Below are positions 29,434 through 38,202 of a DNA stretch of 64,000 bases, piece by piece. The position numbers and the translations under genes were made by a program. The notes under the pieces are model-generated. The model saw nothing but the letters and a program-made list of their open reading frames with translations. It was not told the DNA's origin and made no database searches. Source of the stretch: CAWAYH01 sp963786195 (GTDB lineage: Bacteria > Acidobacteriota > Vicinamibacteria > Vicinamibacterales > 2-12-FULL-66-21); NCBI GenBank assembly GCA_963786195.1, contig CAWAYH010000002.1:496001-560000 (forward strand), in the 5' to 3' direction. Within the stretch, counting starts at the first letter, position 1, and each line of letters opens with the position of its first letter.

Positions 29434-32400
29434 ATCACGACGTGCAGTCGCTGATGGCCGGCGTGAAGCGGCGATGGCTCACGCAGGCACTCCTGCAGGC
29501 GCTGGGACGCGCCGCAGCGGCCGCCTCCATTCCACTGATCGTCGTCCTGGTTGCGGCGAAGATCCTCAACCTCGGTGACGGCGCGCTCACCGTCCTCGTG
29601 TCGGTCGCCGGCGTCCTTGCCGTCGCGCTGGCCGGCGCCCTCATCCGGCGGATCGATCGCCACCCTGACGATCGTCGCATCGCCCGCTTCATCGAGGAGC
29701 GCGTGGCCGCCCTCCCTGACGTCCCGGCGCTGGACGATAGCCTGGTGAGCGCGGTGGACGTCCGGAAGGATTCCACCCCCGGGTTCCAGACGCTGCTGAT
29801 GGCCGACGTGGCTCGTCGCCTGGACGACGTCCCGCCGTGGCGAATCGTCACCCCCGCCGCAATCCGGAGGGCCGCGACCGAGGCGATCGGCGGAACCGTC
29901 GTACTCGCGCTCACGTTCGCGCTCGGCTGGCCGATGATCGGACGCGCTGTTGAAACGGCGTGGGCCGCACTGTTCCCGCAGTCGATCCAGGTGAGCGTGA
30001 CGCCCGGCAATACGCGTGTGGCGGCCGGACGCCCATTGACGATCCGGGCATCGGTCCGGGCCGGCCGCACGGCGCTCAATCGCTTCTCGCCGGAGTTGAC
30101 AGTCACGGCCGGCGGCGAACAGCGCACTGTACCCATGACCGCAAAGGGCGATGCATTCGAGTTCTCGTTCGAGTCCGTCGACCGTACTTTCCGGTACCGC
30201 GTGAGCGCGGGATCCGCTCGATCGCGGGACTACACCGTCACCGCGATCTTTGCGCCCCGGGTGGACCGGATCGATCTGCGCTACGAGTACCCGTCGTTCT
30301 CGGGGCTGTCGCCGCGTGAAGAGAAAGACGGGGGCGACATCTACGCGCCGGCGGGCACGCGTGTGCGCGTGCGGGTGCATGCCGACAAGGCGATCGCAAC
30401 GGGCAGCATAACGCTCGGCAAGGGCCGTCTCGAGCTGCGGGCGGCTGGCGACAAGCTGCTCGAGGCTGACCTGACGCTCGACAAGGACGACTCCTACCGC
30501 GTGGAGCTCGCGGATGCCGACGGGCTCCGATCCAGCGGCGAGACCGAATACTTCATCCGCCTCATGGACGATCGCCCCCCGGACGTCCACATCCTGCGGC
30601 CGGCCGGCGATCAGCAGATCACGCCGCTCGAGGAAGTGGCCATCGAAGCGCGCGCAGACGACGACTACGGGATCTCGCGCTTCGAGCTGGTGTACTCGAT
30701 TGCGGGGCGTCCGCCGAAGACGGTGCCGTTCACGAAGACGTCCGGCACCGAGGTCATGAAGCTCGGGGCTTACCTGCTGGCGGCCGAAGACCTGAAAGTG
30801 CAGCCGGGCGACGTCATCACGTGCTACGCGCGTGCGCTCGACGTCGGCCGCGGCAAGCGTCCGACGGAGACCCGGAGCGACATGTTCTTCCTCGAGGTCC
30901 GCCCGTTCTCGGAAGAGTTCGTGCTGGCCCAGAGCCAGGCCATGTCCGGCATGGCGGAAGAGCAAATCGAAAGCCTGATCGCGGCGCAGAAAGAGATCAT
31001 CAACGCGACGTGGAACATCGAGCGTCGCGCGGGAGCGGGACGGTCCGCCGACGACATCCGGGCCGTCGCCGAAGCCCAGGCCGAACTGAAGGCGCGCGCC
31101 GAGGAGATGGTCTCGCGCAGCGGGCGCGGCCGTCCGCCGTTCCAGGAGCCGCCGCAACAGATCGCCCCGCAGCGGCCGCTGCGGACCACGCGAACGGGCG
31201 CCGATCCGGTGGCGGGCGCGATTGCCTCGATGGGGCGGGCTCTCGATCAGCTCGAGGGACAGCGTACGGGAGAGGCGCTGCCGCACGAGATGGCGGCGCT
31301 CCAGGCCCTGCTGCAGGCGCAGGCCGAAATCCGCCGGCGCGAAGTGATGCAGCAGTCAGGGTCGTCGAGCGGTGGCCTCGGCCGCCAGGGCCAGGACCTG
31401 TCGGCGCTCTTCGACAAGGAGCTCCAGCGTCAGCAGCGCACCAACTACGAGACGCGATCGCAGATAGAGTCGCGCCCGGACAAGCGCGACAACACATCCG
31501 CGCTGGACCGCATTCGCGATCTGGCCCGCCGGCAAGAGGAGCTGAGTCGTCGTCAGCGCGACCTGGCCAACTCGGGAGTGTCGGAGGAAGAAATGCGGCG
31601 GCAGCTCGAACGCCTCACGCGCGAGCAGGCCGAGTTGCGGAACGAGGCAGAAGACCTCGCGCGTCAGATGGGGCAGCAGAGCGCGCAGCAGCAGGGTCAG
31701 GGCTCGACCGGCGGCAGCGGGCAGATGCGCGAGGCGTCGGAGGAGATGCGGAACGCCGCGAGCGATCTGCGCCGGCAGGATCCGAAATCCGCCGCCGACC
31801 GCGCGGAGCGGGCGGCGAACCAGCTGCGGCGTCTCGAGCAGCAGATGCGCGGCGACACGCCGGAAGCCCGCCAGCGCGCCGCCGGCGAGATGCGCCTCGA
31901 GGCACAGCAGATCGCCGACGAGCAGCGCCGCATCGCGGCGGAAGCCGGCCGCCTCGAGAAGGGTGAGGGCACGACGACTCAGGACGCGTGGCGCAGGCTG
32001 GCGGGGGAGAAGGACAAGCTGGCCGATCGTGTCGACGACCTGCAGCGCGCCGCGGGACAGCTCGGACGCGAGAACGCGCAGGACAAGGGAGCGAGCGCCG
32101 CGGCACGGGAGCTGGAACAGGAACAGGTCTCGCGCCGCATGCGGGACACGGCAAAGCAGATGCGCGATCCCGCCGGCAGCGATGCCGGCCAGCGGACGTC
32201 GAACACCCCGTCGTCTCGCGGCGGGTCGGCGGCGGCCGAGCAGCAAATCGCGCGCACGCTCGATAAAGTGGTGGATCAGCTGGGCGGAGGCGCGTCGGAT
32301 ACCCAGGATCTCTCCAGCCAACTGGACCAGACGCGCTCGATCCGCGACCGTCTCGATCAGCTCGAGCGGCAAATCAAGGAGGCCGAATCGAAGGAGTCGT

Positions 32401-32840
32401 CGAAGGGTCGCGGGCAGGCGTCCGCGCAGGGGAGCCAGGGTCGCGAGGGGCGGGAAGGCGCGACGGGCAGCGGCAAGGGCGGCGATCTGGAACGTCTCCG
32501 CGAGGAGTACGCGCGCGAGATGCAGAAGGCACGTGACACGTTGTCCAAGCTCGAGCGAAGCACGCCGAAGGAAGCCCTGGGAGGATCGACGCCGGAGCAG
32601 CACGAGTGGAGCGGCGCCGCGCCGGGCACCGAAGCGTTCAAGCAGGATTATTCGCGCTGGGAAGCACTGCGCAAGCAGATCGACCAGTCGATCGAGCGCT
32701 ACGAGGCCGCCGTCTCGTCGCAGATCGCGAAGAAGCAGCTCCAGGATCGCCTCAGCGCCGGCGGCAGCGAGAGCGTGCCGGATGCCTACCGCAAGCTGAT
32801 CGCGCGCTACTACGAATCCCTGGCCAGGAAAAAGAGGTAG
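29430..32840 (+). CDS. DUF4175-like membrane protein with long coiled-coil region
   Basis: 1136-residue protein. Two hydrophobic helices near residues 25-75 and one near 150-170 anchor it. Beta-sandwich-like domains follow (PRVDRIDLRYEYPSFSG, then DDRPPDVHILRPAGD and EARADDDYGISRFELVYSI), as in DUF4175 proteins. From about residue 520 onward it is a highly charged, Gln/Arg/Glu-rich coiled coil with repeated RQEELSRRQRDLA and EQAELRNEAEDLARQ blocks, interrupted by a Gly/Ser/Gln-rich stretch. It starts with a GTG overlapping the BatA-like stop. It is probably the large periplasmic scaffold of the MoxR-VWA complex; this role is inferred from gene order. Confidence 0.75.
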   Translation: MNHDVQSLMAGVKRRWLTQALLQALGRAAAAASIPLIVVLVAAKILNLGDGALTVLVSVAGVLAVALAGALIRRIDRHPDDRRIARFIEERVAALPDVPALDDSLVSAVDVRKDSTPGFQTLLMADVARRLDDVPPWRIVTPAAIRRAATEAIGGTVVLALTFALGWPMIGRAVETAWAALFPQSIQVSVTPGNTRVAAGRPLTIRASVRAGRTALNRFSPELTVTAGGEQRTVPMTAKGDAFEFSFESVDRTFRYRVSAGSARSRDYTVTAIFAPRVDRIDLRYEYPSFSGLSPREEKDGGDIYAPAGTRVRVRVHADKAIATGSITLGKGRLELRAAGDKLLEADLTLDKDDSYRVELADADGLRSSGETEYFIRLMDDRPPDVHILRPAGDQQITPLEEVAIEARADDDYGISRFELVYSIAGRPPKTVPFTKTSGTEVMKLGAYLLAAEDLKVQPGDVITCYARALDVGRGKRPTETRSDMFFLEVRPFSEEFVLAQSQAMSGMAEEQIESLIAAQKEIINATWNIERRAGAGRSADDIRAVAEAQAELKARAEEMVSRSGRGRPPFQEPPQQIAPQRPLRTTRTGADPVAGAIASMGRALDQLEGQRTGEALPHEMAALQALLQAQAEIRRREVMQQSGSSSGGLGRQGQDLSALFDKELQRQQRTNYETRSQIESRPDKRDNTSALDRIRDLARRQEELSRRQRDLANSGVSEEEMRRQLERLTREQAELRNEAEDLARQMGQQSAQQQGQGSTGGSGQMREASEEMRNAASDLRRQDPKSAADRAERAANQLRRLEQQMRGDTPEARQRAAGEMRLEAQQIADEQRRIAAEAGRLEKGEGTTTQDAWRRLAGEKDKLADRVDDLQRAAGQLGRENAQDKGASAAARELEQEQVSRRMRDTAKQMRDPAGSDAGQRTSNTPSSRGGSAAAEQQIARTLDKVVDQLGGGASDTQDLSSQLDQTRSIRDRLDQLERQIKEAESKESSKGRGQASAQGSQGREGREGATGSGKGGDLERLREEYAREMQKARDTLSKLERSTPKEALGGSTPEQHEWSGAAPGTEAFKQDYSRWEALRKQIDQSIERYEAAVSSQIAKKQLQDRLSAGGSESVPDAYRKLIARYYESLARKKR

Positions 32841-32857
32841 GCCCGGCACCCCCGGGC

Positions 32858-35071
32858 GTGAGTCACGTGTCTTTCGCGTATCCCCTGCCATGGTGGGCGT
32901 TGATTGCCGTCGTCGCCGGCGCCGGCGCGGTGGCATGGCTGGCGTACGCCCAGTGGACGCTTCGCCCCCCGCGCCGGGCGGTGCTGGTGGTGCTTCGCTT
33001 CGTTACGCTGGTGGCACTGGTTCTCTTTCTCATGCGCCCCGTCGCGCACACGACGGTCGATTCGCGCGAGACCATCGTGCCGATTCTGGTCGACACGTCG
33101 CGCAGCATGGGCATCGAGGACGTGGGAGAACGGCGCATCGATCGCGCGCGCGCGATCGTCACGAAGACGCTGCTGCCGGCGCTGGGCCCGCGCTTCAAGG
33201 TCGAAGTGCTGCGTTTCGGCGAGAACGTGTCGCCGGCAACGCCCGCCGATCTGTCGGCGACCGCTCGCCGCAGCGATCTCGAGGGCGCGCTGGCGGCGAT
33301 TCGCGACCGGTATCGCGGCAGGGTCGTGGCCGGGATCGTGCTGATCTCAGACGGTGGCGACACCAGCGGCGCCGGAGAGCGTGCGGCAGACGACGCGCCG
33401 CCAATCTATCCGATCGGTATCGGTTCCGCATCAGTCGGGGACGACCGCGAGATCCTCAGCGTCACGGCCGCCGAAGCCGTGCTGGACGACTCGCGCGTCG
33501 ATTTGGCGGTGTCGGCGGTCAGCTACGGATCCGGCCCGCTCGAGCTGCGATTGCTCGAGAACGGCCGCCCGATCGACGTCCGTCGGGTCGCCACGACGAC
33601 GCCCGGCACCCCCGTTCGCGAGATCTTTCAGGTGTCGCCGGGTCGCGGCGCGCCGACGCTGTACACGGTCGAGACGCCGGTCGCGGCCGGCGAAGTCGTG
33701 CCGGAGAACAACGTCCGGAGCGCGCTCGTGCAGCCGCCGGCGCGCCAGCGCCGCATCCTGCTCGTGGAAGGCGCGCCCGGGTTCGAGCACAGCTTTCTCA
33801 AGCGCGCGTGGTCGCGCGATTCGGGTCTGGAGATCGATTCGGTCGTTCGCAAGGGCAAGAACGAGCAGGGCACCGACACGTACTACATCCAGGCGGCGCG
33901 CTCGCGAAGCGACGATCTGGCCACCGGGTACCCGACGACGCCGGAGGCCCTGCTGAAGTACGACGCGATTGTCCTGGCCAACGTCGAGGCGCATCAGTTG
34001 ACCCGGGCGCAGCTCGATGCGACGCGCGCGTTCGTCGGACAGCGCGGCGGCGGACTGCTGGTGCTCGGTGCCCGGTCGTTTCTGAGGCAGGGGCTGGTCG
34101 ATACGCCGCTCGAGGAGGTCCTGCCGCTCGACCTCAACGATCGGGCTGGCGTCACGTGGCCGGCGTCTGGCGGGCGCGGGCTCAACCGCGTGACGCTGAC
34201 GCTCGACGGCGAGTCGCATCCGATGATGCAGCTCGCGTCCGACGCCGCCGACTCCCGCAAGACCTGGGACGCGGTACCTGCGCTCGCGTCGATCGTCCCG
34301 CTGGGTGGGCCGCGGCCGGGCGCCAGCGTGCTGGCGGTGACGAGCGGACCCGGCGGAGCCCCCCGCGCGCTCGTGGCCGTACAGCGCTATGGCGAAGGGC
34401 GCGCGATGATTTTTGCCGGCGAAGCCTCCTGGCGGTGGCGCATGATGATGCCGGCATCGGCGCGCGCGTACGATACATTCTGGCGACAGGCGATCCGCTG
34501 GCTCGCGCTGCCGGCCGGAGACCCAATCGGTATCGCCGGCCCGCCCGGCGCGGCGCCCGGTGACCTGTTGCCGCTGCGGGTCGTGGTGCGGAACCCGCGG
34601 TTCGAGCCGCAGCGTGACGCGGCAGTCGAAGTGCGGGTCACCGGTCCGGATGGACGGCTCGAGTCGCTGCGCGCCAAGCCCGAAGCCGACGCCGCCACCT
34701 CGGGCCGGCACGTCGCGCACTTCCGTCCGGAACTGCCCGGCGTCTACCGAATCAGCGCCGAGGGGCGGCGCGGATCCACGGTGCTCGGCACGGCGACGAC
34801 CTCATTGCTCGTGGGCGGCGCGGATCTGGAGATGAGCGATCCGAGGATGAATCAGCATCTGCTGCAGCGCGTGGCATCTGCGTCCGGTGGACGCGTGATA
34901 ACCGCCGCCGACGACGCCGTGTCCACGCTGACGAGCGCGCTGACGTCGGCGATTCCTGCCGCTGCCATGGCGGTCCGCCGTGACCTGTGGCACACGGGCT
35001 GGTCGTTCGGTGCCATCGTTCTGCTGCTCGGCACAGAGTGGACTCTGAGACGGCGGTGGGGGCTACGATGA
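32858..35071 (+). CDS. Membrane VWA protein with GATase-like domain
   Basis: 737-residue protein. Two N-terminal membrane helices (WWALIAVVAGAGAVAWLAYA and VLVVLRFVTLVALVLFLM) precede a VWA domain with the metal site PILVDTSRSMGIED and VLISDGGDTSGAGE. The centre is a glutamine-amidotransferase-like fold (ILLVEGAPGFEHSFLKRAW, LRQGLVDTPLEEVLPLDL, YGEGRAMIFAGEASWRW) with no catalytic Cys in sight. The C-terminus has beta domains and a last membrane helix. This matches the large partner of BatA-type operons. The start is a GTG at 32858, 17 bases after the DUF4175 gene; the frame is intact. Confidence 0.8.
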   Translation: MSHVSFAYPLPWWALIAVVAGAGAVAWLAYAQWTLRPPRRAVLVVLRFVTLVALVLFLMRPVAHTTVDSRETIVPILVDTSRSMGIEDVGERRIDRARAIVTKTLLPALGPRFKVEVLRFGENVSPATPADLSATARRSDLEGALAAIRDRYRGRVVAGIVLISDGGDTSGAGERAADDAPPIYPIGIGSASVGDDREILSVTAAEAVLDDSRVDLAVSAVSYGSGPLELRLLENGRPIDVRRVATTTPGTPVREIFQVSPGRGAPTLYTVETPVAAGEVVPENNVRSALVQPPARQRRILLVEGAPGFEHSFLKRAWSRDSGLEIDSVVRKGKNEQGTDTYYIQAARSRSDDLATGYPTTPEALLKYDAIVLANVEAHQLTRAQLDATRAFVGQRGGGLLVLGARSFLRQGLVDTPLEEVLPLDLNDRAGVTWPASGGRGLNRVTLTLDGESHPMMQLASDAADSRKTWDAVPALASIVPLGGPRPGASVLAVTSGPGGAPRALVAVQRYGEGRAMIFAGEASWRWRMMMPASARAYDTFWRQAIRWLALPAGDPIGIAGPPGAAPGDLLPLRVVVRNPRFEPQRDAAVEVRVTGPDGRLESLRAKPEADAATSGRHVAHFRPELPGVYRISAEGRRGSTVLGTATTSLLVGGADLEMSDPRMNQHLLQRVASASGGRVITAADDAVSTLTSALTSAIPAAAMAVRRDLWHTGWSFGAIVLLLGTEWTLRRRWGLR

Positions 35072-35141
35072 CGGCGATCGGCGCTCGGCGTTCGGCTGCG
35101 CGTCCCTCGATTCACTCGGGACGCCCCGAGCCTGTCGAGGG

Positions 35142-35159
35142 GCGGAACTTGAGTTCCGC
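35142..35159 (+). promoter_or_regulatory. Hairpin abutting the caspase-like gene start
   Basis: Perfect stem GCGGAAC/GTTCCGC with a four-base TTGA loop ends three bases before the ATG at 35163. A second weaker stem CGCCCC/GGGGCG lies immediately upstream (35121-35143). There is no U-tract. It could terminate the long operon or limit ribosome access to the next gene. Confidence 0.45.
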
Positions 35160-35162
35160 GTC

Positions 35163-36125
35163 ATGAAGCTGACCGTCACGACCGTGCTCGCACTGTTCCT
35201 GAGCACGACCTCCGCCTCAGCCGGCGAACGGTACGCGCTCGTCGTCGCCGGGGCGAGCGGTGGCCCCGAGTATGCCGACAAGTACGCGGCCTGGTCCCGC
35301 GACCTGGCGAGCGTGCTCGTCGACCGGATGAAGCTCGACTCCCGGCGCGTCAAGGTGCTCGGCGACACCGGCGCCGCCGCGACGTCCGCAACCGCTCAGA
35401 ACGTCCGCCAGTTCATCGCCTCGATCGCTCGCACCATGACCCGCGACGATCTGCTGTTCGTCGCGTTGATCGGTCACGGCACGTTCGACGGCGTGGACGC
35501 CAAGTTCAACCTGGTCGGCGCGGACCTGGAGTCCGCCGAGTGGGCGCAGCTGCTGGGCGGTCTCGCCGGCCGCGTCGTGATCGTCAACATGTCGTCGGCG
35601 AGCTTCCCCTTCATCGAGCGCCTCACGGGCGAGCGCCGGGTCGTCATTTCGGCCACCGATTCGATCGCGCAGCGCTTCGATACGGTCTTCCCCGAGTACT
35701 TCATCAAGGCGTTCCAGGCGGACAGCGCCGACATCGACAAGAACGGCCGGATCTCAATCTGGGAGGCCTTCACCGCCGCGACGACGGACGTCAGGCGCTA
35801 CTACCAGCAGCGCGGACAGCTGGCCACCGAACGGGCCTTGCTCGACGACAACGGGGACGGCGTCGGCCGGGAGGCAGCGGGGAAGGGCGACGACGGGTCG
35901 GTCGCAAGCCGGACGTATCTCGACGAGCCCGCCCCGGGGGCGGCGCCAACGGACGAAGTGCTGCTGCAGTTGCTGCAGAAGCGCGCAGCGCTCGAGGCAG
36001 AGATCGAAGAGCTCAAGGTCCGCAAGAGCTTTCTGCCTCCTGCCCAGTATCAGCAGGAGTTCGAACGGCTCATGATCGAGCTCTCGCGCGTCGCTCGCGA
36101 CGTCCGCGCCCGGATCAAGTCGTAG
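35163..36125 (+). CDS. Caspase-like (C13/C14 fold) exported protein lacking the catalytic Cys
   Basis: 320-residue protein with a signal peptide (LTVTTVLALFLSTTSASA). The body resembles a caspase/legumain fold: YALVVAGASGG at the first strand, the His-bearing DDLLFVALIGHGTFDG, and the strand VVIVNMSSASFPFIERL, where a protease would have a Cys but this protein has Met-Ser-Ser. It then has an EF-hand-like loop DIDKNGRISIWEAF and a second acidic loop DDNGDGVG, followed by a C-terminal helix hairpin. It follows the MoxR-VWA genes at 91 bases. It is probably a non-proteolytic or atypical peptidase-fold protein; calcium binding is inferred. Confidence 0.65.
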   Translation: MKLTVTTVLALFLSTTSASAGERYALVVAGASGGPEYADKYAAWSRDLASVLVDRMKLDSRRVKVLGDTGAAATSATAQNVRQFIASIARTMTRDDLLFVALIGHGTFDGVDAKFNLVGADLESAEWAQLLGGLAGRVVIVNMSSASFPFIERLTGERRVVISATDSIAQRFDTVFPEYFIKAFQADSADIDKNGRISIWEAFTAATTDVRRYYQQRGQLATERALLDDNGDGVGREAAGKGDDGSVASRTYLDEPAPGAAPTDEVLLQLLQKRAALEAEIEELKVRKSFLPPAQYQQEFERLMIELSRVARDVRARIKS

Positions 36126-36147
36126 CGCGCGCGAGCCCCGCGCCTCG

Positions 36148-37011
36148 ATGGACGCTGCCCATCACTCCATTCCGAAGCGCGCGACCAGGCGACCTGACCC
36201 CGCGCTCGCCGCGCTTCTCAACCTGATTGCCCCGGGGTCGGCGTTCGTCTACGCCGGCGTACCGCTTCTGGCGGCGCCCGCAGCTCTTGCGACACTCCTG
36301 TTCGTGGGTGGGGCGGCGGTGATGTCGTGCGACGTGACGGGGCAGGCGGCTCACATCGCCATCATGGTGTGGATGGTCGTCATTCCGCTTCTCGTGACGC
36401 CGGCGCTCGGTTGGTGGATCGCCTCGCGTCAGAGCCCGCGCGTTCCACGGTGGTTCGAGGGGTGGCACGTCGTGCTTTTGAGCTGTGTGCTGATCGTGGG
36501 CGGACTGCAGATCGCCAGCCGGATCTTCGTGTATTCGCGCGCGAGAGCCTACGCCGTCGCCGGCCAGGCGATGGCACTCACGCTGTTCGGCGGGGAACAG
36601 GCGGTCGGCTGCGCCATCAGTCAGGGTGACGTTCCCAGGCGCCAGGTTGTCGCCTTTGACGCCGTCGGCAGAGAAGGCGCGCGACCGCGCGTGCTCGTCG
36701 CGCGCGTCGTGGCCGGACCCGGCGACACTGTCGGCATGCAGAACTACGAGGCCGTGGTCAACGGCGCGAAGGAGCCTCCGGGCGCCGGTCCCTGTGCGCC
36801 TGCCGTCAACGCACCGCCGAGCGCGCCCGCGAAGGATTTCTCCGTCATGCGCGTGCCTGACGGGCAGTACTTTCTGCTGGGCGACTGCCGCGACAGCCGC
36901 ATGGACAGTCGTCAATTCGGGCCGGTCAGCCGGGAACGCATTCGCGCGCGGATCGCGTGGATCTGGTTTTCCCCCTGGTCGGCGACACGCGTCGGCCAGA
37001 GCATCAAGTAA
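36148..37011 (+). CDS. Signal peptidase I (S26) homologue without catalytic dyad
   Basis: 287-residue membrane protein. An N-terminal region with four or so hydrophobic segments is followed by an S26-type fold. The box that should read G-x-S-M-x-P-T-L is AGQAMALTLFGG, so the nucleophile Ser is Ala. The lysine box that should read K-R-V-x-G-x-P-G-D is ARVVAGPGDTVG, so the general-base Lys is Ala. The third box is well preserved: YFLLGDCRDSRMDSRQFGPV. Both substitutions come from clean codons in an intact frame. It follows the Cys-less caspase-like gene by 22 bases and converges on a rhomboid gene. It is probably non-catalytic; its function is unknown. Confidence 0.7.
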   Translation: MDAAHHSIPKRATRRPDPALAALLNLIAPGSAFVYAGVPLLAAPAALATLLFVGGAAVMSCDVTGQAAHIAIMVWMVVIPLLVTPALGWWIASRQSPRVPRWFEGWHVVLLSCVLIVGGLQIASRIFVYSRARAYAVAGQAMALTLFGGEQAVGCAISQGDVPRRQVVAFDAVGREGARPRVLVARVVAGPGDTVGMQNYEAVVNGAKEPPGAGPCAPAVNAPPSAPAKDFSVMRVPDGQYFLLGDCRDSRMDSRQFGPVSRERIRARIAWIWFSPWSATRVGQSIK

Positions 37012-37674
37012 TCAGTTCTCCCATTGGTGACGCCGGTGGCGGTCGGCCGTCCGCACGACCGCGCCGACGAGTCCCCCGACGATGAAGCCGACGACGTGCG
37101 CCCAGAACGCCACGCCGCCCTCGGCCGCGTTGGAGCCCAGCGAGCCGAAGCCGCTGAAGAACTGCATGAGGAACCAGATCCCCAGGAAGAAAATGGCGGG
37201 GATCTCGATGAGATCGAGAAAGAAGAAGATGAAGACGGCGGTCAGTACCCGCGAGTGCGGAAAGAGCACGAAGTAGGCGCCCATGACGCCGGCAATCGCC
37301 CCGCTGGCGCCCACCATCGGCACGATGGAATACGGCTGCGTCGCGACCTGACCGAGCGCCGCCGCCGCCCCGCAGCCCAGGTAGAAGAGCAGGTAGCCGC
37401 CGTGTCCAAGGCGATCCTCGACGTTGTCGCCGAAGATCCACAGGTAAAGCATGTTGCCGAGGAAGTGCAGCCAGCCGCCATGGAGGAACATGCTCGCGAC
37501 GACGCTGGTCCACGAGAGCGCGGCGGGGATGACCCCGTAGGTCTGGACGAAGAGCTGCAGCTGGAAGTCGTCGAGCAGGAGCTCGTAGACGAAAACCAGG
37601 GCGTTGAGGGCGATGAGGCCGATCGTCACGGACGGCGTCGTCCGGGAGGGGATGACGTCGCTGACCGGGAACAT
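37012..37674 (-). CDS. Rhomboid-family intramembrane serine protease
   Basis: 220-residue protein with six or seven hydrophobic segments. The catalytic dyad is present: Ser in VGASGAIAGVMGAYF and His in FWAHVVGFIVGGLVG. The supportive HGGWLHFLGNMLYLWIFGDNVED loop and the N-terminal IPSRTTPSVTIGLIALNALVF are typical. It cleaves membrane-spanning substrates within the bilayer. It is convergent with the signal-peptidase homologue; the two stops are adjacent. The frame is intact. Confidence 0.92.
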   Translation of the reverse strand: MFPVSDVIPSRTTPSVTIGLIALNALVFVYELLLDDFQLQLFVQTYGVIPAALSWTSVVASMFLHGGWLHFLGNMLYLWIFGDNVEDRLGHGGYLLFYLGCGAAAALGQVATQPYSIVPMVGASGAIAGVMGAYFVLFPHSRVLTAVFIFFFLDLIEIPAIFFLGIWFLMQFFSGFGSLGSNAAEGGVAFWAHVVGFIVGGLVGAVVRTADRHRRHQWEN

Positions 37675-37720
37675 GCGGGCGCAGTATAACGTGGGGTCGA
37701 CCCGCCTCAGGCGGGGTGGT

Positions 37721-37750
37721 TTGATCGACCGGCGAGCGGCCCCGTATAAT
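37721..37750 (+). promoter_or_regulatory. Sigma-70-type promoter for the zinc operon
   Basis: TTGATC (37721-37726) and a perfect TATAAT (37745-37750) are separated by 18 bases. An AAGGAG follows at 37753-37758. This is the best promoter in the window and heads the small Cys/His protein and the metal-uptake genes. A Zur operator could overlap it, but I see no clear palindrome. Confidence 0.6.
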
Positions 37751-37775
37751 CGAAGGAGAATGATTCAGGGACCAC

Positions 37776-38064
37776 GTGCCCGCCCGTCACAGCCGCCGCC
37801 TGATACGCGCTGTGCTGGTCGGCGTACGTGCTCGTCCTTGCACTTCTGCCTCTCTCGCACCACGACGTCGCCTGCCATCTCAAGTCGTCGACCCATTGCA
37901 CGTCGTGCCTCGTCAGCGGGCCGACCGAAGCGGCATCGCCCTCGGCCGCGCTCGAGCACGTCCACCTGACCGATGCCGGAAACGCCACGAGCGATACGGC
38001 GGTTTCGGTCAGCTCCGTTCCACCCGGCACCTGTTCCGGTCGCTCACCGCCAGCCCTCGGCTAA
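37776..38064 (+). CDS. Small secreted or membrane Cys/His-rich protein (DUF2946-like, probable frameshift)
   Basis: About 95 residues. A basic N-terminus (ARHSRRLIRAVLV) and a hydrophobic segment (AYVLVLALLPLSHH) lie in two frames joined near 37828. They are followed by HHDVACHLKSSTHCTSCLVSG, which has three Cys and four His. The pattern resembles small DUF2946-type proteins found beside metal transport genes. It is the first gene after the strong promoter at 37721 and precedes the outer-membrane and ZnuA genes. The start is uncertain: an ATG at 37760 has the good AAGGAG but lies in another frame, and a GTG at 37776 fits the homology. Metal binding is inferred from residues and context. Confidence 0.45.
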
Positions 38065-38202
38065 CTACGGTTGGAGCCCATGGCTCCTGTCCGAGGAGCA
38101 GTGGGTGTGTCGGCTCGGGAGTCCGTTCGTCGGCCCATGGAATTCCTCGTGGTCTGACCCGCGACGCCTGAGCGCCAATTTCCCAAGGCTGGAGGTGCTT
38201 CG

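Noticed and set aside
35163..36125. Active caspase annotation
   Set aside because: The position of the nucleophile Cys is occupied by Met-Ser-Ser in an intact frame, so an active cysteine protease is not supported.
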